Positions 1 through 11,392 of a stretch of DNA of 64,000 bases are shown one piece after another (the first letter of the stretch is position 1; each line of letters opens with the position of its first letter). Made by a program: the position numbers and the translations under genes. Below the pieces are notes generated by a model. The model was not told the origin of the DNA, searched no databases, and saw only the letters and a list, made by a program, of their open reading frames with translations. This DNA is from Mastigamoeba balamuthi (Eukaryota; Evosea; Mastigamoebida; Mastigamoebidae): NCBI GenBank assembly GCA_902651635.1, contig CACRSC010000012.1, positions 809,394-873,393 of the forward strand. The letters run 5' to 3'.

Positions 1-433
1 TCGGCTCTGCCGCGCTGGCGAGCTGCCTGAGCTCGTGGCGCGTCTCGAAGTCGCCTGCGATGCCGGCGCCCGCACGCCACGTATCGACAGCGGCCTGGTG
101 CTTGCCCTGCTTCGACAGAGCTCGGCCCTTGACCAGGTACGCTGCCTGGCAGTTGCCGTCGCGCGCGATGACCGTGTCGCAGTCTCTGCGGGTGGTTTGA
201 CAGTGAGAAGGGGGGAAGAGGCAGTGGTGGGTGGTGGGTGTGCGATGCAACTTGACGCAGTGGTTGAAGAGCTCGAGGCGGGAGTAGCACGCGGCGCGGT
301 TCAGGAGAAGCTGCGGGATCGCTGCGGCGCCAGGATTGGAGGAGATGGCTCGCGTGAGGACCTTGATGGCGTCGCTGTGGCGGCCCTCGTCGAAGAGAAG
401 GGCGGCCTTTTGGTTTGCCTGTAGTGCGTCCAT
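1..433 (-). CDS. TPR-repeat protein, N-terminal part (runs off the left edge)
   Basis: On the minus strand an ATG at 433 opens a protein beginning MDALQANQKAALLFDEGR. Exon 1 is 433-252. A 66-nt GT-AG intron (251-186) joins it in frame to exon 2 (185-1), giving the junction NHCVKDCDTVIARDG. The sequence reads as tetratricopeptide helices: small-aromatic pairs such as AAYLVKGRALSKQGKHQAA match the TPR A/B helix pattern, with about two and a half repeats visible. TPR arrays at an N-terminus are typical of co-chaperones, but the rest of the gene lies outside the window, so no specific function is claimed. The start is the first Met in the open frame. It is divergent from the small gene at 653, with 219 bp between. 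Confidence 0.7.
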   Translation of the reverse strand, partial: MDALQANQKAALLFDEGRHSDAIKVLTRAISSNPGAAAIPQLLLNRAACYSRLELFNHCVKLHRTPTTHHCLFPPSHCQTTRRDCDTVIARDGNCQAAYLVKGRALSKQGKHQAAVDTWRAGAGIAGDFETRHELRQLASAAEP

Positions 434-629
434 CGCAACGAGAATAACACAGCATCAAGATTTCTGTATCTCCGTCAAGCCCGTAAAGACAGATCCCGAA
501 TTATCGCAGGACATCAATTGATAGCTAGGACACGAAAATGTGGAGATACAGGGCTGGCGAGACTGGTTTCCTCTGACGCTCTTAATCTCGCCAGTAAGAG
601 ATTTTTATGCAGTTGACATCAACCACCAA

Positions 630-636
630 GATATTT
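630..636. promoter_or_regulatory. GATATTT element upstream of the gene at 653
   Basis: GATATTT lies 17-23 bp before the ATG at 653. It belongs to the recurrent GATATYT motif seen upstream of many genes in this window. Its role as a core promoter element is inferred from position only. Confidence 0.35.
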
Positions 637-652
637 TTCACTGCGGAACCAA

Positions 653-1157
653 ATGTCGCGGAAGGTCGTGCGCGAGCAGCTGGAGCGAGTCCAGCGCGAG
701 CTCAATGCCGAGAAGAAGGCGCCCAAGCCCAAGCGCAAGGCGACTCTGATCGGTGCCGCCGTCGCTCTCTGACACCCACCGGTCGCTCACGCCGCCCACA
801 GAGAAGGTCGAGAGGGAGCAGAAGACAGTGGACCTGACCCAGGAGAACATCCGCGCGATCAAGGAGACCTCCAGCGTGCCCATCCGCAAGAAGACGCACA
901 AGGAGATCAAGCTCGCGCGGGCCAAGCGCGCCATGCAGCGCAGCCAGGAGAAGGCGACGATGGACCACCTGAACCTGCTGGCGCGGGTCAAGGGCAACGC
1001 GCCCGTCGGCGTGTCGATGAAGGAGTTCAACAGGAAGGTCGCGGGGTACGGCCTGCTCAGCTCGAGGAAGATCAGGACCAAGGGCCCGCGGCCCCTGGGC
1101 ATCGGCGAGATCGACCTGCTTGCGGCTGCTGCACCGCACGACAAACACGACAAATGA
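653..1157 (+). CDS. Small basic coiled-coil protein, unrecognised
   Basis: Two exons (653-752 and 802-1157) are separated by a 49-nt GT-AG intron that joins in frame as ATLIEKVEREQK. The product is 151 aa, rich in Lys, Arg and Glu. Charged helices (SRKVVREQLERVQRELNAEK at the start; RKKTHKEIKLARAKRAMQR in the middle) suggest coiled coil and nucleic-acid or nucleolar association. I do not recognise the family. Codon use and GC match the neighbouring genes, and joining the exons removes an in-frame stop, which supports a real gene. The start is the ATG 17 bp after a GATATTT element. Confidence 0.6.
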
Positions 1158-1853
1158 AAAAGCACTCAACGCAGTTCCGATTCGATTCGTTGACACTTCC
1201 ATGACATTATCCAGATAGATCAGTCGTGCCGAAGAAGACACCAAATTTGGTACTTGTGATGCGCTTGGTAGAGTACAGCAATTGAACTAATGCAGAAATA
1301 AGGTTTCCAATATTTTCTTGGATTCTAGGGCACTTCTTGGCACTCATAAAGGGGATCATCGGGCGATGGTACTTGTTATCAGAGTGACGGAGACTCGGAA
1401 CGACCAGCGGTCAGCAATGTATCTCCGAACGTCTCTCTGCTGGCAGTTCTGAGGCGCAGCAGAGCGCCTTTTACGTGTCTCAGAGCAGTTAATGGGTCTG
1501 CTTACACTGGGCATCCCGAGGTCTCCGCGTCAGACCTTTTACTTCTAATCATCTCCCCCATAGGACTTAACAGGCACAACTCCTTGGGGTGACGATCGAC
1601 TTCTGCGACCGAGGGGATTTATGGGACCACTACCAAAAACACGGTTGGAGGGCTTGTATAGCCCGAACGCGCATCTGCGTCCTTGGGCAATAAAAAGAAC
1701 CGAAGCTGACATTCGGGAAGCCAGAATCTGGATGAAGATATTCCTTAACAGTGCAGATTTGGTTTATCGCCTTTTTCCTAGATATCACGTGTTATCTCGT
1801 GACGAAATCAAGTGGGACTTTTTTCACAACCATCTCTTTACAAGCAAGCGAAC
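1158..1853. other. Intergenic, upstream of SerRS copy 1
   Basis: About 700 bp of mixed composition with no supportable gene. Its last 55 bp, from about 1800, match the region just upstream of SerRS copy 2 at roughly 50 of 53 positions. A GATATC element sits at 1781-1786. I looked for 5S rRNA and snRNA signatures and found none. Confidence 0.5.
1781..1786. promoter_or_regulatory. GATATC element upstream of SerRS copy 1
   Basis: GATATC lies about 68 bp before the ATG at 1854. It falls just outside the block shared with SerRS copy 2, so the two copies may differ in promoter content. Confidence 0.3.
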
Positions 1854-3903
1854 ATGGTGCTGGACATCCGCGAGTTCCGCGAGAACCCCGAGGCCGTGCG
1901 CGAGTCGCAGCGCAGGCGCTTTGCCGACCCCAAGATCGTCGACGAGATCATCGCGCTCGACACTGACTGGCGCAAGGCGCGCTTCAACCTCGACCAGGCG
2001 CAGAAGGAGCTCGGGGCGCTCAAGAAGGAGATGGGCATGGCCCAGAAGCAGAAGAAGGACAAGGGCGGCGACGACATCGAGAAGAGGATCGCCGAGCTGC
2101 TGGCCACCAAGACGGCGATCGAGGAGCGCATCGAGGCGCTCGGCAAGGAGGAGGACAGCCTCAAGAAGGCCGTCGCCGCCAAGGTCAACACCGTCGGCAA
2201 CCTCGTCCACGAGAGCGTCGTCATCAGCAAGGACGAGAAGGAGAACGGCCTCGTCCGCACCTGGGGCGAGTGCCGCAAGGAGCCCGGCCTGCTCCACCAC
2301 CACGAGCTGCTCTACATGATCGACGGCGCCGACACTGAGCGCGGTACTTTCTTTCGCTCATTTTCCCTCTTGCGTGTGTTGTGTGTGTGTGTGTGGTGCG
2401 TTTTTTTTTCAAATCTCCGTGCCCGCTTTTGTCTGGTTGACTTTGTGTTGACCCGCGTGTCACCTGCACCGTCCCCACCTTCGGTCGCGCGCCCTTGGTC
2501 TGCCTGCGGGGTGCATGCGGTGGGAGTTTCAAGGGTACTGAGCGGGTCGTTGTGGGCAGTGCGCTGTAATTGGAGGGTCAACCGGGGTATTTCAAACTGG
2601 GAAGAGCCCCAGAATGCTCTCCCAGCGCACTGCGGAGCCGCTCGGCACCCGGTGTTTGCGACATCCGTCGCCATGGCAACTGACAACGGCTCGGGAACTG
2701 CTGTGTTAATTTACGTTTGTGTGCTTCGCGCTGCATCAAAAATACCCACTACCCGTCGTGTGACAATGATCGCGCTATCACTACCGTGTCCCGCGCCATC
2801 TTCCTCCCAGCCTTCGCCTTCCCCGCTGGCGCTGCAATCACGCTCGCCGCTCGCTAGTGATTCCCCTGCCCATTTGTTAACGAAAAGACGTTTTCTCGTT
2901 GCACCGCAATTTCTCCCCCGGGTGCACTGTTGGCTGACGACACTCGCCCTTCTCAGGCAACAAGGTCGCCGGCCACAGGGCGTACTTCCTCAAGGGCTGG
3001 GGCGTCAAGCTGAACATGGCGCTGGCCCAGCTGGGCCTGTCGATACTGGAGAAGGACGGCTACATGTCGCTGCAGACGCCGTTCTTCATGCGCCGCGAGA
3101 TCATGTCGATGACGGCGCAGCTGAGCGACTTTGACGACCAGCTGTACAAGGTCGACGAGGGCTCGAGCGCCGAGTCTCGCGACCCCAAGGACGACAAGTA
3201 CCTCATCGCCACGAGCGAGCAGCCCATCAGCGGGTTCCACCAGGGCGAGTGGCTGCAGGAGAAGCAGCTGCCCATCCGCTACGCCGGCTACAGCACCTGC
3301 TTCCGCAAGGAGGCCGGTGCCCACGGCAGGGACACCTGGGGCATTTTCCGTGTCCACCAGTTCGAGAAGGTTCGCTCCGCCAGATCGATCTGCATTAATT
3401 CGATTCAATTTCAATTGCGAAAATTAACTCGCGCTGGGAATCCACAGATCGAGCAGTTCGTCATCAGCGAGCCCGACAAGTCGTGGCAGAGGCACGAGGA
3501 GATGATCGCGGTTGCCGAGTCGTTCTACCAGACGCTCAACATCCCGTACCGCGTCGTCAACATCGTCTCCGGCGAGCTCAACAACGCCGCGGCCAAGAAG
3601 TACGACCTGGAGGGCTGGTTCCCGGGCTTCAGCGAGTACCGCGAGCTGGTGTCGTGCAGCAACTGCACCGACTACCAGTCGCGCTCCCTCGAGGTCCGCT
3701 TCGGCCAGAAGAAGGAGGGCGAGACGAAGAAGTCGTACGTGCACATGCTCAACAGCACGATGGTCGCCACGGAGCGCTGCCTGTGCGCCGTGCTGGAGAA
3801 CAACCAGTGCAAGGAGGGCATCCGCATCCCCGAGGCCCTCAGGCCGTTCATGGGCGGCGCGGAGCTCATCCCCTTCACCAAGGAGAAGCCTGTCTTCAAG
3901 TGA
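1854..3903 (+). CDS. Seryl-tRNA synthetase, cytosolic type, copy 1
   Basis: This enzyme charges tRNA-Ser with serine using ATP (class II aminoacyl-tRNA synthetase). There are three exons: 1854-2343, 2957-3369 and 3448-3903, with introns of 613 and 78 nt, all phases consistent, giving 452 aa. The N-terminal region (residues about 1-110) is the long antiparallel coiled-coil arm that grips the tRNA-Ser variable arm. Class II motif 2 is present as [20 protein letters not shown], and the serine-pocket and motif 3 region include [17 protein letters not shown] and NSTMVATER. The C-terminus ends soon after [13 protein letters not shown], the usual eukaryotic layout. There is no N-terminal targeting extension. 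A second copy lies inverted at 24091-25726. This copy keeps the canonical motif 2 loop, so it is the better candidate for the housekeeping enzyme. Confidence 0.95.
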
Positions 3904-4146
3904 GCCTGAGTCGTTGTTCAGGCGACACACGCAAGGCGTGTGCCGGGTGGTCGGCTGTGCGCAGGCAGGAGCTCGCAGGACCACAAGTTTGTTTCTTTCG
4001 CATAATGAAGCCCGCCAGGGCCTTCACAGTGTGATACAAACCCAACAAAGATGGAGCGGGACGTCCGTGTTCCGAATCTAGATTGACCGCTGCCAGATTC
4101 CTATTTCCCGCAGAATTTCGGAACGGTGGAAGCTCACCTCAGGTGC

Positions 4147-5496
4147 ATGCTACGCCAGATCGCGCTGATCACTGCCGTGCTTGCCTCGGTGGTTGTTGCG
4201 TCTCAGAGCTCCGACTGCTCTGGTACAGCAGACATCCATGTTGATCGTGCAGCTCACTACGTACGTTGCAATAGGAAGCCGAGCACCAAGCGAGGCCGAT
4301 GTTGTTGAAGCGGTGCGCCTTGTCACATCAGTGTCCTGGACCCACAGCGGAGTGCTGCTGCTGAGCGGGACAATTCCGTGCATCACGCCAGGTGAGTGCT
4401 ATGTGATCCTGCAGATCTTGACCGACACCCAGGAACAAGATGCAATGTGTGGAATCTCAGGGTGTACAATCCTGTGAGATCATTCGAGAAGTATGCATAC
4501 GTGTCGAGGTGTGTGTCAAGCAGGCATCTAATGACTATAGCCGTCAATGTCACCGATGTGTATGCTGATGCTCAGTGGGAACACGCATCCCGTGGTATTG
4601 AGAACAAAACCAGCGGTTCTGCAATCGTGCTATGCAGGATAGTCACTGTGAGCATTGAGGTATCCTATGCTGATTCACTGGGAAATCGTGCCTTCCTTCC
4701 CACAATACTCTCGGTTTCATTCCCGCAATCCCCGTCCATCACACTGGAACCAGCGATGCCCACGGGATTCCTGACAGCTATACGGCGTACTATCATGAAT
4801 GCGTTCTCCTCAAGTGCCAACCCGCTGAATGCAATTCTACGCCAAGGGTGTAGCACACTTGCTCCCATGGCTGCAGTCGAAATGCCCAAGTGGCCCACCA
4901 AGATGTCTCCACCGTCAGTCGCTATCAATGCGCTTGGCATACTGTACAAGATGAGTGGACTCTCGGAGATGCGGTTCTCGGTGGGCGTCTGGAATGATGC
5001 CGGTCCATCACCTGACGGGAGAGGTGCCAATCTTTCGCTGTCGGAGCTCGTTCTAGAGAGGCCAGCGGTCAGATCGGCCAAGGCGTTACTCGAAATAACC
5101 ACAGCAACCTCCCCCGCCACGTGGGTGGTTTCACTCGAGCTCTCAGACGTCAGGTTCCGGACCAACTGGCAGATTGTGGCTAGTGGTTCCGAGAATCTGC
5201 GAGGAACCGCCCACGTGAAATTCCAGTCGGCGACAGCACTATTCGAGATCCAGCTCCCTGCTGGCGCTCGTCCGATACTCCGCTTCAATGGGTGCGACCT
5301 CAGAGACCCAGACGTCGTGGTTGAGGGGACAGAGGAGCAGCGGATCACCAATGGGTGGGTGCGCGACGTCATTGCCGAGATTAGGACGATGGACATACAC
5401 GACTACCTCGGCAACGAGGTCACAGAGAGGATAGAGACCATTCGAGCGAAAATGATACTGAGCGATATCCTCTTCCCCCGTGTCAGGTCTTCCTGA
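4147..5496 (+). CDS. Secreted protein of unknown function
   Basis: Exon 1 (4147-4222) encodes a clear signal peptide (MLRQIALITAVLASVVVA). A 52-nt intron (4223-4274) leads to exon 2 (4275-4391). The next intron is either 23 nt (4392-4414) or 41 nt (4392-4432); both acceptors keep the frame. Exon 3 runs to the stop at 5494-5496. The protein is about 420 aa, rich in Ser, Thr and hydrophobic strand-like segments, with few Cys. I see no transmembrane segment after the signal and no GPI-like tail, so a soluble secreted or lumenal protein is likely. No family is recognised. The open frame of over 1 kb, and the in-frame restoration by two introns, support a genuine gene. Confidence 0.6.
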
Positions 5497-5622
5497 CGTG
5501 AATACGGTGAGGGACACTTGCCTCAGCAGAGCTCACTCGGAGGAGGACTTAGTTGGGACTGACCGGAAGGAATACAACGTCTCAATGTGCGAGGCGAAAG
5601 AGACTGCGATGTTACCATTGCC

Positions 5623-6621
5623 TCAATCATCGAGGGCACGGCCTCTGCCCCAGTCGTGGCGTTGCTGCTGTGCGGGGGCAGCGCGAGCCTGGAACCCACC
5701 TGCCACATCGTGTATCCCGGCAGCGCGCTCCTCGGGCACCAGCGCGCGCAGCCACAGGGGTGCGCGGACGACTGCCCCGAGCCATGAGTACGCCGTGATC
5801 GGGGCAATGCGCCAGAAGAAGAAGTAGAGGTGGCCAGCGAGGATGCCGATGAGCTCCATGACGGGGCTGCCACCCAGGACGAAGTTGAACGCCACGAGGA
5901 CCCACGGGAGGTAGATGCTCTTGAAGCGCAGGCCGAACATGAACGTGACCTCGGTGTCGGGGAACGCCCGCGCCCAGACGTAGATCGCGACCATCGTCAG
6001 CGCACTCCCCAACAGCAGCGCGCCGACAAGCGCGCCGCCGATCTGTCAAGCAAAGTGCCCCCGTGAGCGATGAGAGACGCGAGCAAGCGGCCCAGCGCAC
6101 AAGGATGACCACGGAGCTCAAGATGAACATCCAGATAAAGTCGGCGGTCCTCCCGACAAACTCCACGCTCTCGAGCTGCCCCGCGTGCCTCAGGCTGAGG
6201 GAGCGACAAGGCGTCTGAGACGTTGGGGGAGAGGGGGTGGGGCAGCGGCGCAGGGCAAGGCCGAGGAACGCACAACATGAACCACTGGATCAGCGCCCCG
6301 AAGTCCAGCTTGTACGTCAGGAACGGCGTCACGAGCCTCCACATCTGCACCGCAGCGCAGCCACGGATACTGTCAGTCGACTCATGGCTGTGTGGCCAGC
6401 GAGGCGACTCGCAAGGGAAGGGGGTGGGGGAACGGGGAGACGAGGGGACGAGAACTGGGGGAAGGAGCGGCAGGGACCTCCATTTTGATGAAGATGAGGC
6501 TCGGGATGTAGATCAGGTACCTGGCGCTGACGATGCCGAACCGCAAGGAGAGCGAGACGACCACCATGGCCGCAAGGATGGTGCGGGTCACCCTGGGCTG
6601 CCTGTTCCACCACTCCTCCAT
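5623..6621 (-). CDS. Derlin-family ER membrane protein (ERAD)
   Basis: Derlins are rhomboid pseudoproteases of the ER membrane that help retrotranslocate misfolded proteins. There are four exons on the minus strand: 6621-6478, 6344-6274, 6194-6101 and 6042-5623, with introns of 133, 79 and 58 nt, giving 242 aa. Diagnostic pieces are the N-terminal WWNRQPRVTRTI, MWRLVTPFLTYKLDFG, LESVEFVGRTADFIWMF, the motif ALTMVAIYVWARAFPD, and YLPWVLVAFNFVLGGSPVME followed by AGHLYFFFWRIAP. Hydrophobic segments fit a rhomboid-like fold. As expected for Derlins, no Ser-His catalytic dyad is evident. The C-terminal tail is short, polar and Ala/Gln/Arg-rich; I do not see a clear VCP-binding SHP box. It is divergent from the RNF170-like gene, with 278 bp between. 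Confidence 0.88.
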
Positions 6622-6672
6622 TGCGCGCGCGTAATGTGTTGTTCTGCTTGGCCGAGTGGGCGATCTCCCGAT

Positions 6673-6679
6673 AATATCT
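6673..6679. promoter_or_regulatory. AATATCT element upstream of Derlin
   Basis: On the minus strand it reads AGATATT, about 52 bp before the Derlin ATG at 6621. It is a member of the recurrent motif family. Confidence 0.35.
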
Positions 6680-6858
6680 GGCTCACACGTGGCTTCAGGA
6701 CAAATCTCCGCCGTCACAGATAAAATCCCGCTGGCTCCCCTCGTCGGAACCAGGAACTCTCGATGGGCAGCAGCAATAGACAATGTTGGGTCGCCCTCAG
6801 CCCACCGGAATGACAATTCTAACGAGGAAATGGAACCAGAGGTGATATCACGGCGGCA

Positions 6859-6868
6859 GATATATCTG
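6859..6868. promoter_or_regulatory. GATATATCTG element upstream of the RNF170-like gene
   Basis: It lies 32-41 bp before the ATG at 6900, with a further GATATC at 6844-6849. It is a member of the recurrent motif family. Confidence 0.35.
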
Positions 6869-6899
6869 ACGTGACCATTCGTCGAAAAATAACACGTGG

Positions 6900-7661
6900 A
6901 TGGCGGGGCAGTGGGTCGAAGGCGTCGACAACGAAGTCATCGGCCTCGTCACCGCGGTCGCCGCCGCTCTCCTGACGGCCCTCGCCGCGTACCTCTGGTT
7001 CCGGCCCGCCCCCGCCCGGCCGCGCCAGCAGCGCATTGGGCGGGCGCCCGACGCCGACGCCACGTGCGCGATCTGCCTGGGCCCCGTCACGGCGCCCGTC
7101 GAGGTCATACCCTGCGGGCACATATACTGCGCCGAGTGCATCGCGGCGTACTGGAACAGCACCCCGAGGCTCACGAGGATGCTGTGCCCGCTGGACAGGC
7201 GCCCCGTCGACATGATCCTCCCCTCCCTCGCTGTGCGCCGAGCAGGCTCCCCCTATGCTGTCCCCACCCGCAGCGCTGCCCACACGAACTCAACCCATCG
7301 CAACACCTATCGCACTCTTGGATGCCAGCCGGACCAGCATGTGGGAGCCGAGACGGAGAGGACGCTGAGGAACTACAACGCGGTGTACTCGGGCAGGGGA
7401 GTGGGGAGCTGGCTCAGGGTTGGGTGGACGCTGGGGCCCCGCGTGCTGAGCAACCTGGGGCTGCTCGGGACCCTGCGGTGCTTGTGGGTCCTCGTCGCCT
7501 ACGCCTCGTTCGTCGCGTACTTGCTAATGCCCTTCGACATTCTGCCAGAGGCCACGTTTGGCGTTCTCGGGTTCATCGACGACATTCTTGTCCTGCTTCT
7601 GATCATCGTTATCCTGGGCAATGTCCTCCGGTCGGTAGTTGTTTCGAACAATCGCTTCTAA
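6900..7661 (+). CDS. RNF170-like RING E3 ubiquitin ligase with DUF1232
   Basis: The frame begins with a transmembrane segment (residues about 13-35, IGLVTAVAAALLTALAAYLW). A RING finger follows: CAICLGPVTAP, then CGHIYCAECI, closing with CPLD, where Asp follows the last Cys pair position. The C-terminal part holds two hydrophobic segments containing LLMPFDILPEATFGVLGFID, the DUF1232 signature shared with RNF170, which in animals ubiquitinates ER IP3 receptors. The frame is open throughout (253 aa). A GT-AG segment of exactly 105 nt (7233-7337) sits where the RNF170 linker is short, so it may be an in-frame intron giving 218 aa. Only one canonical Cys (CPLD rather than CPLC) is visible at the last RING pair, which is unusual. 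Confidence 0.85.
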   Translation: MAGQWVEGVDNEVIGLVTAVAAALLTALAAYLWFRPAPARPRQQRIGRAPDADATCAICLGPVTAPVEVIPCGHIYCAECIAAYWNSTPRLTRMLCPLDRRPVDMILPSLAVRRAGSPYAVPTRSAAHTNSTHRNTYRTLGCQPDQHVGAETERTLRNYNAVYSGRGVGSWLRVGWTLGPRVLSNLGLLGTLRCLWVLVAYASFVAYLLMPFDILPEATFGVLGFIDDILVLLLIIVILGNVLRSVVVSNNRF

Positions 7662-7728
7662 TTGTTTAGAAGGTCAAGTATATCCCTCTCTGACTTGAAT
7701 GATATGCCATAAGATTATAAATGTATAA

Positions 7729-7800
7729 TCCGAAGTGGTGTAGTTGGTAACATAAGCGGCTCTCACCTGCTTGCCCCGGGTTCGATTCCCGGCTTCGGAA
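7729..7800 (+). tRNA. tRNA-Glu (anticodon CTC)
   Basis: The cloverleaf is readable. The acceptor stem is TCCGAAG (7729-7735) with CTTCGGA (7793-7799) and discriminator A at 7800. The anticodon stem is AGCGG/CTGCT with loop CTCTCAC, placing CTC at 7762-7764. The T stem is CCGGG/CCCGG around TTCGATT. A T4 Pol III terminator follows at 7802-7805. There is no intron. It marks the left border of the AT-rich island. Confidence 0.95.
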
Positions 7801-9975
7801 CTTTTATATGGTTTTCCATTTGCAAAATTCCGAAGCCTTGATTTTTCTTTCCCTCAATTCTATAATTTATCAAGTCCTTCATCTTATTCTTCTCTCAGCT
7901 GTTCTTGTACTGGTCAACATACCACTGAATAACATCTCTTCAGGTACACCTGACCAATCTATGATATCTAATATTCTAAAGCTGAAAAACATCTGTATAA
8001 TTGACAGTAACAAAAACAATCTCGAAATCCAGCTGTTATATCTCATGCTGAACCCACTAATTGCTGCAGTTTCATGGTACCACAAAAACTGACAGATAAG
8101 CCATATGATTACCAAGTAGTTACCTACAGTTCATTCTTTTCTGTATGAAAAGACAGTTTTTTATTTTCAGTTACCTTTTTTGCAGGACTTGCATGATAAC
8201 CAGAGGCAATCTCATACAGTACTGCATGAATACTGTGCAGGTACTGGGCACATACCTTTTCTTCTCTTTTCTCCTGTTTCAGTGAAACACAATGAAATAT
8301 GATTGACAAACCATTATTATCGCAGATGCAGAAGAGAGTATCAGGAGGAGCAGGAAGACTGAGGAAACAAGTGCAGGAAGAATGAAGGAGAAGATTGTCT
8401 CAGTTTTCATCAGAAGGGCTATCAGGAAGAAAGAAGTGTTTATGTTATTAAGGATCACAGTGAGCTCCTGATGGCATTGGCTTTGTTGTTATGCATATAT
8501 GATAGTACTGCTCTTATTATCATACCAAACATCAATTTCCTGCAGGGAAGTGAGTGTAAGTGATTGATTGTATATAAGAAGAATTATTCCAATTTCATGC
8601 AATGAAATATGCATATATTTAATCTTGATATCAGCATAAATATCATGCTTCTTAACATACTCAACCCATAGTATGCAGTTACTGACATTGACAATAGGCT
8701 CCTTCAACATGATGCTGTCATTCCACACAGGGATGGTGAAGGAACAGATTGAAGTGCAAGAAGGGAAGAAGAAGAGGAACATATCTGTTACAACACATAA
8801 AGGGCATATTTAGGTCACATGTAGCACTAAAATTGCTATTTGCAATGTCGTGCTATTTCGTACTAAATTCAGTGCAAAATAGCAATTGAATCACTAAAGT
8901 CACACTGAAAAACATCACTAAAGATTTAGTGCTTCATGCATAAAAGTCACAGTAATAATTCAAATGGTTATTCATTGTTATATGATTGTTAATGCACAGG
9001 AACCTACATAGTAGTGTATGCATGATCTGTGCACTGTATGAACCACATGTTGAGCTTATAGAAAGTGACAAGGACTGCTGTCTGATGCACTAGAGGTAGT
9101 GGTGGTCATGATGCTGTACAGTGGAACATGACATTAGCAAGATGCTCAGAACAGTAGTTTAACAGAGTTACTGGCTAAGCTCAGCATTACATAAAGGCAA
9201 TAAAGAGCATGCCTATATTTGAATATAGGTTTTACAGGAATTTTGGAAAATTCTATTTGTTGCAAAGTTAGTAATTAGTTTACTGATGAAAAGCCAGCTG
9301 AAAAATGCACTGTTAGCACATAACTTAAGGAAGCATCTTCATTTTATCAAGCAGAAAATGCAAAATTCATAGGAATGCTAATATTAATTGGAAGAAAGAA
9401 AGTTTCAAAAGAGATCAATAACATCTTAAATAGGCATAATTCGAGTGGAAAAACTCGGAATATTTTATCTTTTAGATAGCTGCAGTACCTGCTCAGGTAC
9501 CCAGCAGGTATGTCTTTGTAATCCAGAGAGTATAAAATAACTGAATAGGGTCTTCAGTTCTTTGTTTACAGTTAGTAAAGAACTACAGGTCTGAGATGCC
9601 AACAAGTCAAGCTGTCATAATTAAAAAGAAACTCTACCACTACGTGAATAATAAGACATTCAGGGACTATGAATGTAGTACTCATTTGAGTGTTTCAGTT
9701 TTGATGGCTGTAACAGTTGTAATAGGCATTGTATTATTATGACAGCATCAATGCTATTGACAAGAAGAATGCAGTGCCATTAGTGGCACCTGCAGCAGTC
9801 CCTTAATGGTGGCGTCCCTGTATTGGTTTTATCATCTCCATCTATCTGCATCGATAGCCTCCAAACCAATGTGATCAGGGTATCTATCAGTGGTCGCTCA
9901 ACCTTTCCCCATTGTGAGTGTACATCATGGAGGTGGTGTCAGTTGACGTCGGCCATCTGGCCGCCACACCACGGG
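7801..9975. other. AT-rich island without a recognisable gene
   Basis: Base composition falls abruptly just after the tRNA-Glu terminator and recovers near the actin promoter. Six-frame reading gives only short frames (at most 97 aa), none recognised. It contains a foldback structure at 8822-8896, a palindrome at 8916-8931, and an 8-bp inverted repeat (TACCTGCT/AGCAGGTA) near 9486-9511. The contrast with the surrounding GC-rich genes suggests inserted or decayed mobile DNA, but I cannot assign a family. Confidence 0.5.
8822..8931. repeat. Foldback/palindrome cluster with repeated CACTAAA
   Basis: The arm at 8822-8844 and the inverted arm at 8873-8896 share a perfect 11-bp core (AATTGCTATTT) and TAG ends, around a loop of about 28 nt. 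CACTAAAGATTTAGTG at 8916-8931 is an inverted repeat with a 2-nt centre. CACTAAA occurs three times in one orientation and once inverted within about 110 bp. This looks like the subterminal region of a DNA transposon (CACTA type is one option) or a MITE-like foldback; that is inference. Confidence 0.35.
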
Positions 9976-10144
9976 TGGTTATAAAACTGAAGCACCATGA
10001 ATGGTGATGAGCCCGATCAACTTGTCCTCAGAGATAGAACTCTGGCTGTTCCGTCGCGACAGCGGGCAGAAGCGGTCCTCCGACCGAGAAGATTGCACCT
10101 CAGCGATGTATCTCGAGATTCCTCCAACGTTTAACGGCTTCTGA

Positions 10145-11392
<1,248 letters not shown>

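Noticed and set aside
1380-1620. Possible 5S rRNA or snRNA upstream of SerRS1
   Set aside because: No 5S box A/C arrangement, Sm site or U6 core was found, and the T-runs do not bound a foldable unit.
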